Shown: positions 17,110 through 26,663 of the stretch, piece after piece | How positions within the stretch are numbered: position 1 is the stretch's first letter | How the letters are laid out: the number at the start of each line of letters is the position of its first letter | Assembly (NCBI GenBank): GCA_034436035.1 | Contig: DAOTVW010000070.1 | Span: forward strand, 1 to 47,014 | From: UBA4823 sp034436035 | GTDB lineage: Bacteria > Chloroflexota > Anaerolineae > Anaerolineales > UBA4823 | Length of the DNA stretch: 47,014 nt | Reading direction: 5' to 3' | Notes under the pieces: generated by a model | Database searches by the model: none | Seen by the model: only the letters and a program-made list of their open reading frames with translations | Told to the model about the DNA's origin: nothing | Position numbers and translations under genes: made by a program

Positions 17110-19617
17110 ATGATGGAAACGCATGGGAAATTTTATTTAGGGCGAATTTTTGATCCCGCTAAGGGCAAGGCGACCGATCAGCCGCTTCTTTACGATCCGG
17201 ATGACTTAACCACCCATGCTGTCGTAGTGGGGATGACGGGTTCTGGGAAAACCGGTTTATGTATCAATCTCCTTGAAGAAGCCGCCTTAAATGGTATCCC
17301 AGCTTTAATGATTGACCCAAAAGGAGATATGACCAACATATTACTCCATTTTCCCGATTTAAAGCCCCAAGATTTTATGCCGTGGTTGGATGCGGATGCA
17401 GTCCGAAGGTCTGGTAAAACCCTAGAACAGGTTGCAGAAGAAACCGCCGCGACCTGGAAACAAGGCTTAGCGGATTGGGGAATTGAGCCGGAACGAATCC
17501 GAAAATTACAAGATGCAGCCCATTTTGCAATTTACACCCCGGGCTCTACAGCTGGTATTCCTGTAAATATTTTAGCCTCTCTCAAAGCCCCCCAGCTTGA
17601 TTGGGATGAGAACCAGGAAGTAATCCGCGAAAGGATTAACGGCACCGTTACCGCACTTTTGGGTCTGGTTGGTTTACAAGATTTGGATCCAGTCCGTTCA
17701 CGAGAACATATTTTGCTCTCGAATATTTTCGAAAATGCCTGGTCGAAAGGGAGTGATCTTGATTTAGGAGAGATCATTTTACAAACCCAATCGCCACCTT
17801 TTGCAAAACTTGGCGTTTTCGATATCAATACCTTCTTTCCCGAAAAGGATCGCTTTTCTTTAGCGATGCTTCTCAACAACATCCTCGCTGCCCCGAGCTT
17901 CCAGCCCTGGATCCAAGGTCAGCCGTTAGAAATAGACCAATTCATGTTTGCAGAAGATGGTCGCCCAAAGCACAGCGTCTTTTATCTCGCGCACCTTAGC
18001 GAAAGCGAGCGAATGTTTTTCGTGACCTTATTTTACGCAGCCGTGGAGACCTGGATGCGTGCGCAATCAGGTAGCAGTACCTTGCGCGCGATTATCTATT
18101 TCGATGAAATCTATGGATACTTACCCCCAGTTGCAAACCCACCGTCCAAAACCGTTATGCTCCGCATGCTCAAGCAAGCTCGCGCTTTTGGGGTTGGACA
18201 AGTGCTGGTAACCCAAAACCCTGTTGATGTGGATTACAAAGGTTTATCCAATGCCGGAACCTGGTGCATCGGTAAACTCCAAACCGACCAAGACAAACAA
18301 CGTCTGCTGGACGGATTGGAAAGTGCCGTTACGGGAGGGTTAAACCGTGCTGATTTTGACCGATTAATTTCCTCCCTGGGGAAACGGGTATTTTTAATGC
18401 AAAATGTCCATGAGAAACAACCGCTTTTATTTCAAACTCGCTGGGCAATGAATTATTTAGCCGGTCCTTTAACCCGCTTGCAAATTCCGGCATTAAACAA
18501 ATTATCCTCCGCTTCCGCACCGGTTCCACTTCAAAAAGCATCTGCACCGCTCAGCACACAAACCAGTGCTGCCATTCCATCAACCACAACCAGGGAAAAT
18601 TTAACCAGTACCGACACACCGGTCAGCACTAAACCATCTCTCCCTCAAGGAATAAAAGAGTATATCCTACCCGTAAACCTTACCCTCAGCCAGGCTCTGC
18701 GTCAATCTCAACTCATCTCCACATCCGAACCGAGCAGCTCGAGTCTCGTCTATCACCCAATCTTAATCGGACAAGTGGAAGTGCGTTTTATCAACCGGAA
18801 ATATTTCCTCGATTATGAAGGGCGCAAGACGGTTTTAGTCCAAAACCCAGATCGGCGGGGGTTTATCCACTGGGAAGAATTCCTCACTCCCGCAATTGAC
18901 ATCAACAAATTAACCGACCGCGGTGAGCCGCAGGCGCGCTATTACCCTATTGAAGCGCCCTTAAATGATGCGAAAACGCTCCAAGCGCTAGAAAAAGATT
19001 TCGTAGAATGGGTCTACCGTAGCGCCCAAATCACCATCCAAGCAAATGAAGCGTTGAAACTTTATAGCTCTCCAACGGAAACCAAAGAAGATTTTCTCCG
19101 CCGTTGCCAGGAAGCAGCCCAAAAGGCTCTTGAAGAAGAGACAAAAAAGATTGCTGCCACCTATGATAAGAAAGTGAATGATTTACAACTTAAAATCGAT
19201 CGAGAACAGCGTGAGTTGGAAATGGATCAAGAAGAGCTATCCCAAAGAAGGATGGAAGAGTATGGCACCCATGCGGAAAATTTACTCGGCCTCCTCGGTG
19301 GTCGACGAAGTTCCCGCCGAGTGTCCACATCACTATCAAAACACCGCTTAACCACCAAAGCCAAGGCGGATGTGGAAGAATCTCAAAAAGCCATTGCTGA
19401 GTATAAACAACAAATAGCCCTGATTGAAAAAGAAAAAACTCAGGCACTTTTAGCAATTAAACAAAAATGGGAGGATATCGCCAAATCTGTCTCCGAAGTG
19501 CCTATCATCGCACAAAAGAAAGACATCCTCCCAGAACTTTTTGGAGTGGCATGGATGCCTTATTATCTCGTTCGGTGGAATGATCGAGAACAAGAAGTCC
19601 CCGCGTTCACTGTGTAG
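17110..19617 (+). CDS. HerA/VirB4-like P-loop ATPase with C-terminal coiled coil
   Basis: 835 aa. The N-terminal third holds a P-loop GMTGSGKT (41-48), then LMIDPKGDMTN. Walker B lies in IIYFDEI (D332, E333), followed by KQARAFGVGQVLVTQNPVDVDYKGL, which looks like the sensor and arginine region of HerA/FtsK-type DNA-translocating ATPases. Residues about 480-540 are a Ser/Thr/Pro-rich linker. An alpha/beta segment of unknown role follows, then a long charged coiled coil (about 665-800). It is probably a hexameric motor on DNA or a membrane secretion substrate. No NurA nuclease or conjugation gene is adjacent. GGAG sits 5 bases before the ATG. Confidence 0.75.
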   Translation: MMETHGKFYLGRIFDPAKGKATDQPLLYDPDDLTTHAVVVGMTGSGKTGLCINLLEEAALNGIPALMIDPKGDMTNILLHFPDLKPQDFMPWLDADAVRRSGKTLEQVAEETAATWKQGLADWGIEPERIRKLQDAAHFAIYTPGSTAGIPVNILASLKAPQLDWDENQEVIRERINGTVTALLGLVGLQDLDPVRSREHILLSNIFENAWSKGSDLDLGEIILQTQSPPFAKLGVFDINTFFPEKDRFSLAMLLNNILAAPSFQPWIQGQPLEIDQFMFAEDGRPKHSVFYLAHLSESERMFFVTLFYAAVETWMRAQSGSSTLRAIIYFDEIYGYLPPVANPPSKTVMLRMLKQARAFGVGQVLVTQNPVDVDYKGLSNAGTWCIGKLQTDQDKQRLLDGLESAVTGGLNRADFDRLISSLGKRVFLMQNVHEKQPLLFQTRWAMNYLAGPLTRLQIPALNKLSSASAPVPLQKASAPLSTQTSAAIPSTTTRENLTSTDTPVSTKPSLPQGIKEYILPVNLTLSQALRQSQLISTSEPSSSSLVYHPILIGQVEVRFINRKYFLDYEGRKTVLVQNPDRRGFIHWEEFLTPAIDINKLTDRGEPQARYYPIEAPLNDAKTLQALEKDFVEWVYRSAQITIQANEALKLYSSPTETKEDFLRRCQEAAQKALEEETKKIAATYDKKVNDLQLKIDREQRELEMDQEELSQRRMEEYGTHAENLLGLLGGRRSSRRVSTSLSKHRLTTKAKADVEESQKAIAEYKQQIALIEKEKTQALLAIKQKWEDIAKSVSEVPIIAQKKDILPELFGVAWMPYYLVRWNDREQEVPAFTV

Positions 19618-19686
19618 ACCATAAAGTTAGTGAAAGAGGAGAATAATAAAATACAAAATATCACTTTTTTGAATCTATTCCATTTA

Positions 19687-19715
19687 TTGACAAGTGATAA
19701 ACGGCGTGGTATTAT
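19687..19715 (+). promoter_or_regulatory. promoter of the metK riboswitch transcript
   Basis: TTGACA (19687-19692), 17-base spacer and TATTAT (19710-19715), about 25 bases before the SAM aptamer begins. Confidence 0.75.
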
Positions 19716-19744
19716 CCAAATAACAAATTAATAGCCCCACTCGG

Positions 19745-19861
<117 letters not shown>

Positions 19862-19883
19862 CAGCCATAGATTTAATATCTAC

Positions 19884-19919
19884 TTGCCCTTTCTGCTGTA
19901 CCGGAAGGGGCAATTTTTT
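19884..19919 (+). terminator. riboswitch expression-platform terminator
   Basis: Stem TTGCCCTTTC (19884-19893) with GAAGGGGCAA (19904-19913), one G-U pair and a 10-base loop, followed directly by six T. It ends 19 bases before the metK ATG. Confidence 0.9.
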
Positions 19920-19938
19920 ATCGTTAGGAGGTACAATC

Positions 19939-21177
19939 ATGTCTACAACTTTTATGACCTCACCGAGTCTGTTGTTTACATCCGAATCGGTGACAGAGGG
20001 TCATCCGGATAAGCTATGTGATCAGATCAGCGACGCAGTTTTAGATGCTTGCCTAGAACAAGATCCGCTTTCCCGGGTGGCATGCGAGACGGCAACAAAG
20101 ACGGGTTTTGTAATGTTGCTGGGTGAAATCACGACGCATGCAAATTTGAACTATGATGACCTAGTACGGAAAGTCATTACAGAGATCGGCTATGACAGCA
20201 GTGAGAAGGGTTTCGATGGAAACACCTGCGGCGTTCAGGTTGCGATTGCCCGTCAATCCGGGGATATCGCGATGGGGGTCGATAAAGCGCTGGAAGCGAA
20301 ACAAGGTAATGTAAGCGATGCGGAAATCGAATCAATCGGCGCTGGCGATCAAGGGATGATGTTTGGTTATGCTTGCAATGAGACCAAAACGCTGATGCCA
20401 ATGCCCATCTACCTGGCACATAAATTAGCCCGTCGTCTCAGTGTGGTACGGAAGAATGGCACTCTCCCCTGGTTGCGCCCAGACGGAAAAACTCAAGTGA
20501 CGATTGAATACCGCTATGGACGTCCGGCGCGAGTTCACACAGTGCTGGTAAGTGCCCAACATGCGCCGGAAATTACCCTGGAACAAATCCGTGAAGCGCT
20601 TTATGAAGAGGTGATTAAACCAACCATTCCAGCCGATATGATGAACGGAGGCCCTCGTATTTTGGTCAATCCTACTGGTCGGTTTGCCATCGGTGGACCG
20701 ATGGGAGATGCAGGAGTCACCGGGCGAAAGATCATTGTTGATACCTATGGCGGTATGGGACGGCATGGCGGTGGGGCTTTCAGTGGCAAAGATCCAACCA
20801 AAGTCGATCGTTCCGGCGCGTATGCTGCCCGCTGGGCAGCAAAGAATATCGTCGCTGCTGGTTTAGCCGAACGCTGCGAAATACAAGTGGCTTATGCAAT
20901 TGGCGTTGCCCATCCATTAAGTGTCAATGTGGAAACTTTTGGAACAGGAAGGGTGCCGGATGAACGGATTGCCGCATTCGTTACGGAATTTTTTGATCTC
21001 CGCCCAGGAGCAATCATCCGCGATTTACGCCTGCGCCGTCCACTTTATCGACAAGTGGCTGCCTATGGACATTTCGGCCGTGACGATTTAGATTTACCTT
21101 GGGAAAACACCAACAAAGCCGATTTGCTACGCGATGCGGCCAAGATAAAAGAAACAACCCGCATACCTGCAGATTGA
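19939..21177 (+). CDS. metK: S-adenosylmethionine synthetase
   Basis: 412 aa, typical MetK length. It makes SAM from methionine and ATP in the cytoplasm. Signatures: TEGHPDKLCDQISD near residue 20, GAGDQGMMFGYA (about 134-145), and the glycine-rich loop GGGAFSGKDPTKVDRS (about 276-291). The Shine-Dalgarno AGGAGG lies 8 bases before the ATG. Expression is set by the SAM-I riboswitch in its leader, a feedback loop on its own product. The gene is monocistronic and ends in a strong terminator. Confidence 0.98.
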   Translation: MSTTFMTSPSLLFTSESVTEGHPDKLCDQISDAVLDACLEQDPLSRVACETATKTGFVMLLGEITTHANLNYDDLVRKVITEIGYDSSEKGFDGNTCGVQVAIARQSGDIAMGVDKALEAKQGNVSDAEIESIGAGDQGMMFGYACNETKTLMPMPIYLAHKLARRLSVVRKNGTLPWLRPDGKTQVTIEYRYGRPARVHTVLVSAQHAPEITLEQIREALYEEVIKPTIPADMMNGGPRILVNPTGRFAIGGPMGDAGVTGRKIIVDTYGGMGRHGGGAFSGKDPTKVDRSGAYAARWAAKNIVAAGLAERCEIQVAYAIGVAHPLSVNVETFGTGRVPDERIAAFVTEFFDLRPGAIIRDLRLRRPLYRQVAAYGHFGRDDLDLPWENTNKADLLRDAAKIKETTRIPAD

Positions 21178-21187
21178 TATCATCATC

Positions 21188-21220
21188 AGGGCTTCGCAAT
21201 GTCCATGCGAAGCCCTTTTT
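21188..21220 (+). terminator. intrinsic terminator of metK
   Basis: Perfect 11-bp stem (AGGGCTTCGCA at 21188-21198, complement at 21206-21216), 7-base loop and a T-run ending at 21220. Confidence 0.93.
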
Positions 21221-21284
21221 GCGTTATTATGGTTTGAATAAATTTAAAAACCTAATGTTGTTCCGCATTATTGCATAATTAAAT

Positions 21285-21315
21285 TGTTTTCATCTTCAGT
21301 ATCCTCATGAAAACA
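21285..21315. repeat. 9-bp inverted repeat upstream of the carboxypeptidase gene
   Basis: TGTTTTCAT (21285-21293) and its exact complement (21307-21315) with a 13-base loop lie about 87 bases before the carboxypeptidase start. An extended -10 (TGGTATAAA, 21351-21359) follows. The repeat could be an operator or just a hairpin. Confidence 0.3.
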
Positions 21316-21401
21316 GTGCCGAGCGAATTACAGTAATTTAAGCAAGAAAGTGGTATAAATAGCACTATATGTCATCAAATTAATCACCTTCGAGGAGGCT
21401 T

Positions 21402-22904
21402 ATGACAAACAAACTCACACAATTAAAAACCGCATTGGCTGAGATCAGGGATTTACAGTACATTGCCTCAATTATCAGCTGGGATCAGGAAACATATATG
21501 CCACCTCAAGGTGCGCGGGAAAGAGGAGAACAATTAGGTACCTTGGCAGGTGTAATCCATGAACGGATAACATCCCCAAAATTCGCCAAATTATTGGAGA
21601 AGGCAGAAAAAGAGGTAGCCACTTTTGATCCAGATTCAACCGAAGCCCGCTTGGTAAAAGTGACTCGCCGTGATTTCGAGAAGCGAGTAAAAGTTCCCGC
21701 TCGTTATTACCAAGAACTCTCTGAGACATCCGCTATGGCTTACGAGGCATGGAAAAGCGCTCGAGAACAAGATGATTTCGAAAAATTCCGTCCCTACTTA
21801 GAGAAGATCATCGGATTGCGCAGGGAATACGCGGATTACTTCCGACCGTATGAACATATCTATGATCCACTTTTAGATGAATTTGAACCCGGATTAAAAA
21901 CAAAAGAAGTGCAAGCCATCTTCGAAGAGCTGCGCCCCCACCAGGTCGAACTAATCCGCCAAATTTCTAGCCGCCCGCAGGTTGATGATTCCGCATTGCA
22001 TCAACATTTTGATGAAGAAAAACAATGGCAATTTGGTGTGGAAGTCATTACCAAATTCGGGTATGACTGGCAACGCGGCCGCCAAGATAAAACTGCCCAC
22101 CCCTTTACAACCTCATTTGGTTTGAATGACGTTCGTATTACAACTCGTATCCTGCCAGATTATATCGGCTCGGCATTATTTAGCACCATGCACGAATGCG
22201 GACATGCGTTATATGAACTTGGTTTTGACCCCGCCTTAGCACGCACTCCGCTAGCAGATGGTGCCTCATTAGCAATTCACGAATCACAATCCCGCTTATG
22301 GGAGAATCTTGTGGGTAGATCCTACCCATTCTGGGAGTATTTCTATCCGCGTCTACAGGCACTTTTCCCCACCCAGCTTGGCGCTACAACCCTCGACACA
22401 TTTTATAAGGGGATAAACAAAGTGGAGCCTTCTCTGATTCGGGTAGAAGCAGATGAAGCAACTTATAATCTCCACATCATGCTGCGCCTTGAGATCGAGA
22501 TTGCGCTCATCACCGGGGATTTAGATGCCCGTCACTTACCAGACTTGTGGAACAGTAAGATGAAAGAGTATCTGGGAGTTGTTCCAACGAAAAATTCTAA
22601 CGGCGTATTACAAGACGTGCACTGGTCACATGGATACATCGGATACTTTGCAACCTATGCGCTTGGCAATCTCATTTCCGCTCAATGGTGGCAAGAGATC
22701 AAGAAGGATATCCCCAACCTGGATGAGCAAATAAGAGCTGCGGAATTTAGTGAATTACTTGGCTGGCTGCGGGAGAAAATTCACCGCCATGGCGCCAAAT
22801 TTGAAGGACAGGAATTAGTCAAAAGGATTACCGGCTCCACCATCTCTCCACAACCTTACATACAATATCTGCAGAAAAAGTACGGAGAAATATACGGTTT
22901 ATAA
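21402..22904 (+). CDS. M32-family metallocarboxypeptidase (Taq/Pfu type)
   Basis: 500 aa, full length for family M32. The zinc site H264-E265-C-G-H268 (TMHECGHALYELG) and the third ligand E294 in HESQSRLWEN are both present. These cytoplasmic enzymes trim amino acids from the C-terminus of peptides with broad specificity. A further family block (RVEADEATYNLHIMLR, about 346-361) is visible. GGAGG lies 4 bases before the ATG. A single-domain response regulator gene follows 22 bases later, so the two are probably co-transcribed. Confidence 0.93.
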   Translation: MTNKLTQLKTALAEIRDLQYIASIISWDQETYMPPQGARERGEQLGTLAGVIHERITSPKFAKLLEKAEKEVATFDPDSTEARLVKVTRRDFEKRVKVPARYYQELSETSAMAYEAWKSAREQDDFEKFRPYLEKIIGLRREYADYFRPYEHIYDPLLDEFEPGLKTKEVQAIFEELRPHQVELIRQISSRPQVDDSALHQHFDEEKQWQFGVEVITKFGYDWQRGRQDKTAHPFTTSFGLNDVRITTRILPDYIGSALFSTMHECGHALYELGFDPALARTPLADGASLAIHESQSRLWENLVGRSYPFWEYFYPRLQALFPTQLGATTLDTFYKGINKVEPSLIRVEADEATYNLHIMLRLEIEIALITGDLDARHLPDLWNSKMKEYLGVVPTKNSNGVLQDVHWSHGYIGYFATYALGNLISAQWWQEIKKDIPNLDEQIRAAEFSELLGWLREKIHRHGAKFEGQELVKRITGSTISPQPYIQYLQKKYGEIYGL

Positions 22905-22926
22905 CTACAGATAGCGAGGATTCATC

Positions 22927-23292
22927 ATGGCTCGAATTCTTTTTGTAGATGACGATCCTTTCACATTAGAAACGCTCACCAAAGCTGTTGAGGTGTTTGG
23001 CCACCAAGCGCTTCTGGCGGATAATGGCACTACTGGTTTTGAGTTGGCTGTCGGACAGGCTCCAGATTTGATTTTTACCGATATGCGTCTTCCAGATATG
23101 GATGGTCTGGCTTTTGTCCAAAAATTACAAACCCATCCTCAAACCAAAATAATACCGGTATTAGTGTTATCGGCAAGCCCGGTATTGGATGCAATCGAAA
23201 TGGCAAAAGCGGCTGGGGCGAAAGACTATATTAACAAACCAATCCGATTGCAAGCTCTACTGGATATTATTCAAAAATACACCGCACCATGA
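22927..23292 (+). CDS. stand-alone CheY-like response regulator receiver
   Basis: 121 aa, only a receiver domain. Acidic pocket VDDD (8-10), phospho-acceptor D52 in FTDMRLPDMDG, S82 in the Thr/Ser switch position, K104 in INKPI. There is no output domain, so it probably acts by protein contact or in a phosphorelay. No histidine kinase is nearby. It sits 22 bases behind the carboxypeptidase gene with a GCGAGGA ribosome site. Confidence 0.88.
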   Translation: MARILFVDDDPFTLETLTKAVEVFGHQALLADNGTTGFELAVGQAPDLIFTDMRLPDMDGLAFVQKLQTHPQTKIIPVLVLSASPVLDAIEMAKAAGAKDYINKPIRLQALLDIIQKYTAP

Positions 23293-23322
23293 AACCATGA
23301 TGATATATCTATTGCAAATTGA

Positions 23323-24303
23323 ATGATAAAAAGAGAACTTTTTTCAAAACTGATCCTGATATGGGTTATTTTGCTGCTTAGTGCGTGCAATCTTCCCTCA
23401 GCTGCTGTTCCAACCCCCTTTCCGACCCAATACCTTCCCACAATTATTGCCCAAACTATCCAGGCACAGAATGTAACGGCACAAGATCAGATGGTGATTC
23501 AACCCTCCGAGACAGCGGCATCGACCTCACCATCACCGAAGGTGACTCTCGTACCCCCCACTGTCCAACCCAATACTGCCACCGCTGATCCTAATTTGGT
23601 TCTCCCACTTGCCATTACCCCGCCTTCCGTTGAGCCCATCCCACCCGCTTTGATTCAATTTCGTAGCCCAGGCCCATTTTCAAAAGTGGTATCACCTTTC
23701 ACGCTTTATGCCTACCTGAAACCAGGAAAAGGCGGACAAGTTGAAATCACATTGTACGGAGAGGATTGGCGGGTGTTGGTTCGGCAAATTAAACCTCTAC
23801 CATATATTAACCGGCAAGGCTTTGCGACTTTATATGAGAGCATACCGTTTGAAATACCCGGAACTGCTGAGGCGGGCTGGCTTTCTCTAGCAGTGATGGA
23901 TGAGTTCGGACGGAAGACTTCCATAAATTCTGTCCCGTTGATTTTATTATCCATCGGACAAGCGGATATTATCCCTCCTGCAGATGTATTCTCTCCAATC
24001 GTGATTCAACAACCGTCACCAATGACTTTGATTCAAGGGAAAAAAGTCATTGCGAGTGGATTAGCCCGCAGCGGCGGAGATACGTATTTAATGATGCAAT
24101 TAATCACCCAATCCGGGAACATTGTCGGCAATCGAGTAACCGACGTAAAAGCTTCAAAAGACGGCGGATTAGGTACATTCACCGCCGAAGTACCTTATAA
24201 CGTAGAAGAAGTTACCCCGGCTTTGTTGGTGGTATGGCAAGGAAAAGGCAGCATTTCTAACATAATATACTTGTCGAGTGTAGAAGTGTTATTAAGCCCA
24301 TAA
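23323..24303 (+). CDS. lipoprotein with C-terminal Ig-like domain
   Basis: 326 aa. Signal peptide with lipobox LLSAC (Cys near residue 23), then a low-complexity Thr/Ser/Pro/Gln linker to about residue 105. Two beta-rich domains follow, about 110-210 and 220-326. The last (PSPMTLIQGKKVIASGLARSGGDTYL...) resembles Gmad2-type immunoglobulin-like domains of surface proteins. That match is by eye only and tentative. It begins 30 bases after the response regulator gene and may be co-transcribed with it. Function unknown. Confidence 0.7.
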   Translation: MIKRELFSKLILIWVILLLSACNLPSAAVPTPFPTQYLPTIIAQTIQAQNVTAQDQMVIQPSETAASTSPSPKVTLVPPTVQPNTATADPNLVLPLAITPPSVEPIPPALIQFRSPGPFSKVVSPFTLYAYLKPGKGGQVEITLYGEDWRVLVRQIKPLPYINRQGFATLYESIPFEIPGTAEAGWLSLAVMDEFGRKTSINSVPLILLSIGQADIIPPADVFSPIVIQQPSPMTLIQGKKVIASGLARSGGDTYLMMQLITQSGNIVGNRVTDVKASKDGGLGTFTAEVPYNVEEVTPALLVVWQGKGSISNIIYLSSVEVLLSP

Positions 24304-24612
24304 ATAAAATATTTCGGACTTTTCATCATAGACGATGAAAAAATAGAGAAATAACCGCTCGTTTATAACCTCCCCATCCTTTGCTTTGCGACTGAACCGA
24401 TCATCCACTGGGAGAGAGACCGCCTTGTAAGTACACCGCAAAAGTCAGCGGGAAGGAAATGGCAATCATTCGCCACCTTTTCTGCAGTCAGTCTTAATGC
24501 GCTCTCGGACTGAGTAGTTCCACTAACTCCCCTATTTCAAGCCAATCGAACAGACTACTTTGAAAAAGGTGATTCACACTCATAACAACCAAGTTCAATC
24601 CAAACATCTTTC
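24304..24612. other. intergenic stretch without recognised gene
   Basis: About 310 bases. It has a small 8-bp hairpin (24320-24341, TTTTCATC stem) just after the lipoprotein stop, which could be a weak terminator. The rest shows no riboswitch consensus (no TPP, FMN or cobalamin core motifs). A minus-strand frame of about 50 codons between roughly 24375 and 24525 is open, but has no start signal and no recognised similarity. Confidence 0.4.
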
Positions 24613-24640
24613 TTGACAAAACTTCATAATCCATTATAAT
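24613..24640 (+). promoter_or_regulatory. promoter of the regulator/ABC transporter operon
   Basis: TTGACA (24613-24618), 16-base spacer and TATAAT (24635-24640): consensus housekeeping hexamers. The start site would be near 24647, leaving a leader of about 20 bases without a clear ribosome site. Confidence 0.8.
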
Positions 24641-24665
24641 GTGCTTTAGTCTTATATATTAGATT

Positions 24666-25790
24666 ATGCCCATGTCTAATAATACCCCATCCATCGAAGC
24701 AGCGTTCCAAGTCGTCGAAGCCCTCAGGCAAAAGCCCAATGGCATGACGGCACTTGAATTAATCGATCTTCTTCAAATCCCGCGCAGTTCGTTTTTTAAT
24801 TTAATTCAAACACTCCGCAAACTTGGTTACGTAGAACAACATCAACGACGCGGAAATTATTATGCAGGAACAAAATTATTGAGTTGGATGAATGCGACGG
24901 AGCCATTAATCCACGAGTGGCGTTATGCTTTCGAGCAAGAAGCCGAATATTTTCCACTCGATGAATCCCTGGCGCTAGCATTTTCCCACAATCAAGACGC
25001 GCTCATTGTCGCCCATCGCAACAGCCATAAACAGGTATGCCTGGTTTACACAAACGGTCAGATTTTATGCAATGGAGCCAGCGCAGCGCCAATCTTACTT
25101 TCCACTCAACCACCAGAGACAATCCGCCTAAATGGCTACGCACTGTATGAAAACGATGAAATGATTGAGATAGGTATGCCAATTTGCCGTGATGGAATCC
25201 ATGTCTCTGCCGTTCTGGTATTGGGAATGCCGCGCTTTCGGTTCGACCAAAATCAACAACAAAGGGTATTGGGATTGTTACGTGAGATGGCAGCACGCCT
25301 TTCCTACCGTCTAGGAGCAAGATACTATACTCCCTTCCAACAAGCCGACGAGTATAAGTTTACCAATGAGACCCCACTAATGAACGAGGAGATTTCCCAA
25401 TTCCTCAATGCACCGTTGGTTGCCCGTTTAGCTTGTTTAACACCGAGCGGGAAACCTCATGTTGTCCCGGTTTGGCAAAAATGGGATGGAACCGCCTTTT
25501 ATGTCGTCGCCTGGCAAGGTTCTCAATGGGCAGAATACGTGCAGCGCCATCCCGAGGTATCGTTAACTATTGATGAACCTTGGCTACCAATGCGCCGAGT
25601 CGTGGCACGCGGCCTAGCGTTACCAATTAACGAAACGGATTTTCCCGGGGGTGTTATTGCTTTAGTTAAAACCCTGCAAAAACGATACCTCGGGAGTGAA
25701 TTTCGGGCGAATCCAGAAGATAACTGGTACGCCTTCCGAATTGAACCACACACATTACGCGGTTGGAAAGGGTTACCAATCGCCTCATGA
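24666..25790 (+). CDS. IclR-type HTH regulator fused to PNPOx-like flavin-binding domain
   Basis: 374 aa. Residues about 8-65 are a winged HTH of IclR type (EAFQVVEALRQ-like start, LQIPRSSFFNLIQTLRKLGYV recognition region). A middle part of about 150 residues resembles a shortened IclR effector domain. Residues about 238-372 are a pyridoxamine-phosphate-oxidase-like split barrel (LVARLACLTPSGKPHVVPVW, ...VSLTIDEPWLP, ...NWYAFRIEPHTLRGW), a fold that binds FMN, F420 or haem. This suggests a DNA-binding sensor of a flavin or similar ligand. The stop codon overlaps the start of the ABC permease gene (ATGA), so it probably controls that transporter. ATGs at 24666 and 24672 are both possible starts. 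Confidence 0.78.
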   Translation: MPMSNNTPSIEAAFQVVEALRQKPNGMTALELIDLLQIPRSSFFNLIQTLRKLGYVEQHQRRGNYYAGTKLLSWMNATEPLIHEWRYAFEQEAEYFPLDESLALAFSHNQDALIVAHRNSHKQVCLVYTNGQILCNGASAAPILLSTQPPETIRLNGYALYENDEMIEIGMPICRDGIHVSAVLVLGMPRFRFDQNQQQRVLGLLREMAARLSYRLGARYYTPFQQADEYKFTNETPLMNEEISQFLNAPLVARLACLTPSGKPHVVPVWQKWDGTAFYVVAWQGSQWAEYVQRHPEVSLTIDEPWLPMRRVVARGLALPINETDFPGGVIALVKTLQKRYLGSEFRANPEDNWYAFRIEPHTLRGWKGLPIAS

Positions 25791-26551
25791 AGGGTTCAAG
25801 CTGGCAAAATTTTCAGAGCGCAGCAGCAATCATTCTCATCGTCCTTATCACATGGGAAAGCGCGGTGCATTTGACGGGCACTCCTCCTTACCTCCTGCCG
25901 GCGCCAAGCTTAATCATGATGCAATTGTTCCGCAATCCGTTTTATTATCTCAATGCTTTATGGGTGACATTAGGGGAAGCCGCTGCAGGACTGATCCTTG
26001 GGGTTATCGGAGGCGTGGGAGTAGCAGTAGGAGTGACGCTCTTCCCGCGATTAGAACGAGGAATTGTTACTGTTGCTATTTTGATTAAATCCATGCCATT
26101 AGCAGCCATAGCCCCACTCCTTACCATTTGGCTGGGCTTTGGCATTTTGCCAAAAGTGATCATCACTGCTTTGCTGACTTTTTTCCCCGTTCTCGTCAAT
26201 GTATTGGTTGGTTTACAGAATCCAGATCAGGAAATGCTTGATTTGATGCGCGTCCACCGTGCCACAGCATGGCAAACATTATGCCATTTGCGGTCATGGA
26301 ATGCTTTACCTTATCTTTTTGCAGCTCTACGAGTAGCAGTCCCGTTATCGTTAATGGGTGCTGTAATCGCCGAATGGACCGGCGCGACAAGTGGACTGGG
26401 GCGAGTCATGTGGTTAGCTTACGCAAATCTCAACTTACCTCCTCTCTTTGCTGCAATTTTCATCATCTCGGCAGTCAGTGTTTTTTTGTATCTTGTAACG
26501 GTCTGGATTGAAAATCTGAGCATGCCATGGCGGAATGCTTCACCTAATTAA
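25787..26551 (+). CDS. ABC transporter permease (SsuC/ThiX/RibX type)
   Basis: 254 aa, about six membrane helices, with the permease coupling loop (EAAAGLILGVIGGVGVAVG early; MRVHRATAWQTLCHLRSWNALPYLFAALRVAVP, the EAA-like loop, at about 145-180). The family imports sulfonates, nitrate/taurine, thiamine precursors or riboflavin. The ATG at 25787 overlaps the regulator's stop by four bases (ATGA), which fixes the start; the in-frame TTG at 25763 lies inside the regulator. The substrate-binding protein gene follows 112 bases later, but no ATPase gene is adjacent, so a shared ATPase elsewhere is needed. Confidence 0.88.
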   Translation: MKGSSWQNFQSAAAIILIVLITWESAVHLTGTPPYLLPAPSLIMMQLFRNPFYYLNALWVTLGEAAAGLILGVIGGVGVAVGVTLFPRLERGIVTVAILIKSMPLAAIAPLLTIWLGFGILPKVIITALLTFFPVLVNVLVGLQNPDQEMLDLMRVHRATAWQTLCHLRSWNALPYLFAALRVAVPLSLMGAVIAEWTGATSGLGRVMWLAYANLNLPPLFAAIFIISAVSVFLYLVTVWIENLSMPWRNASPN

Positions 26552-26663
26552 TAAACTTAATTTTTTTTAGGGTATGAATAGTCTCTTTCAAAGAACCGCC
26601 ATTGTATCTATATCGTGGAAGCAGATGGATTCCATCTCATCTTTATAAACTCAGGAGAATGCT

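Noticed and set aside
24375..24525. Minus-strand open stretch of about 50 codons that could be a gene remnant
   Set aside because: No start codon with ribosome site, no recognised similarity, and too short to separate from chance.
24304..24665. Riboswitch (TPP, FMN or cobalamin) ahead of the vitamin-like transporter operon
   Set aside because: None of the conserved core motifs of these riboswitches was found, and the promoter leaves only about a 20-base leader.
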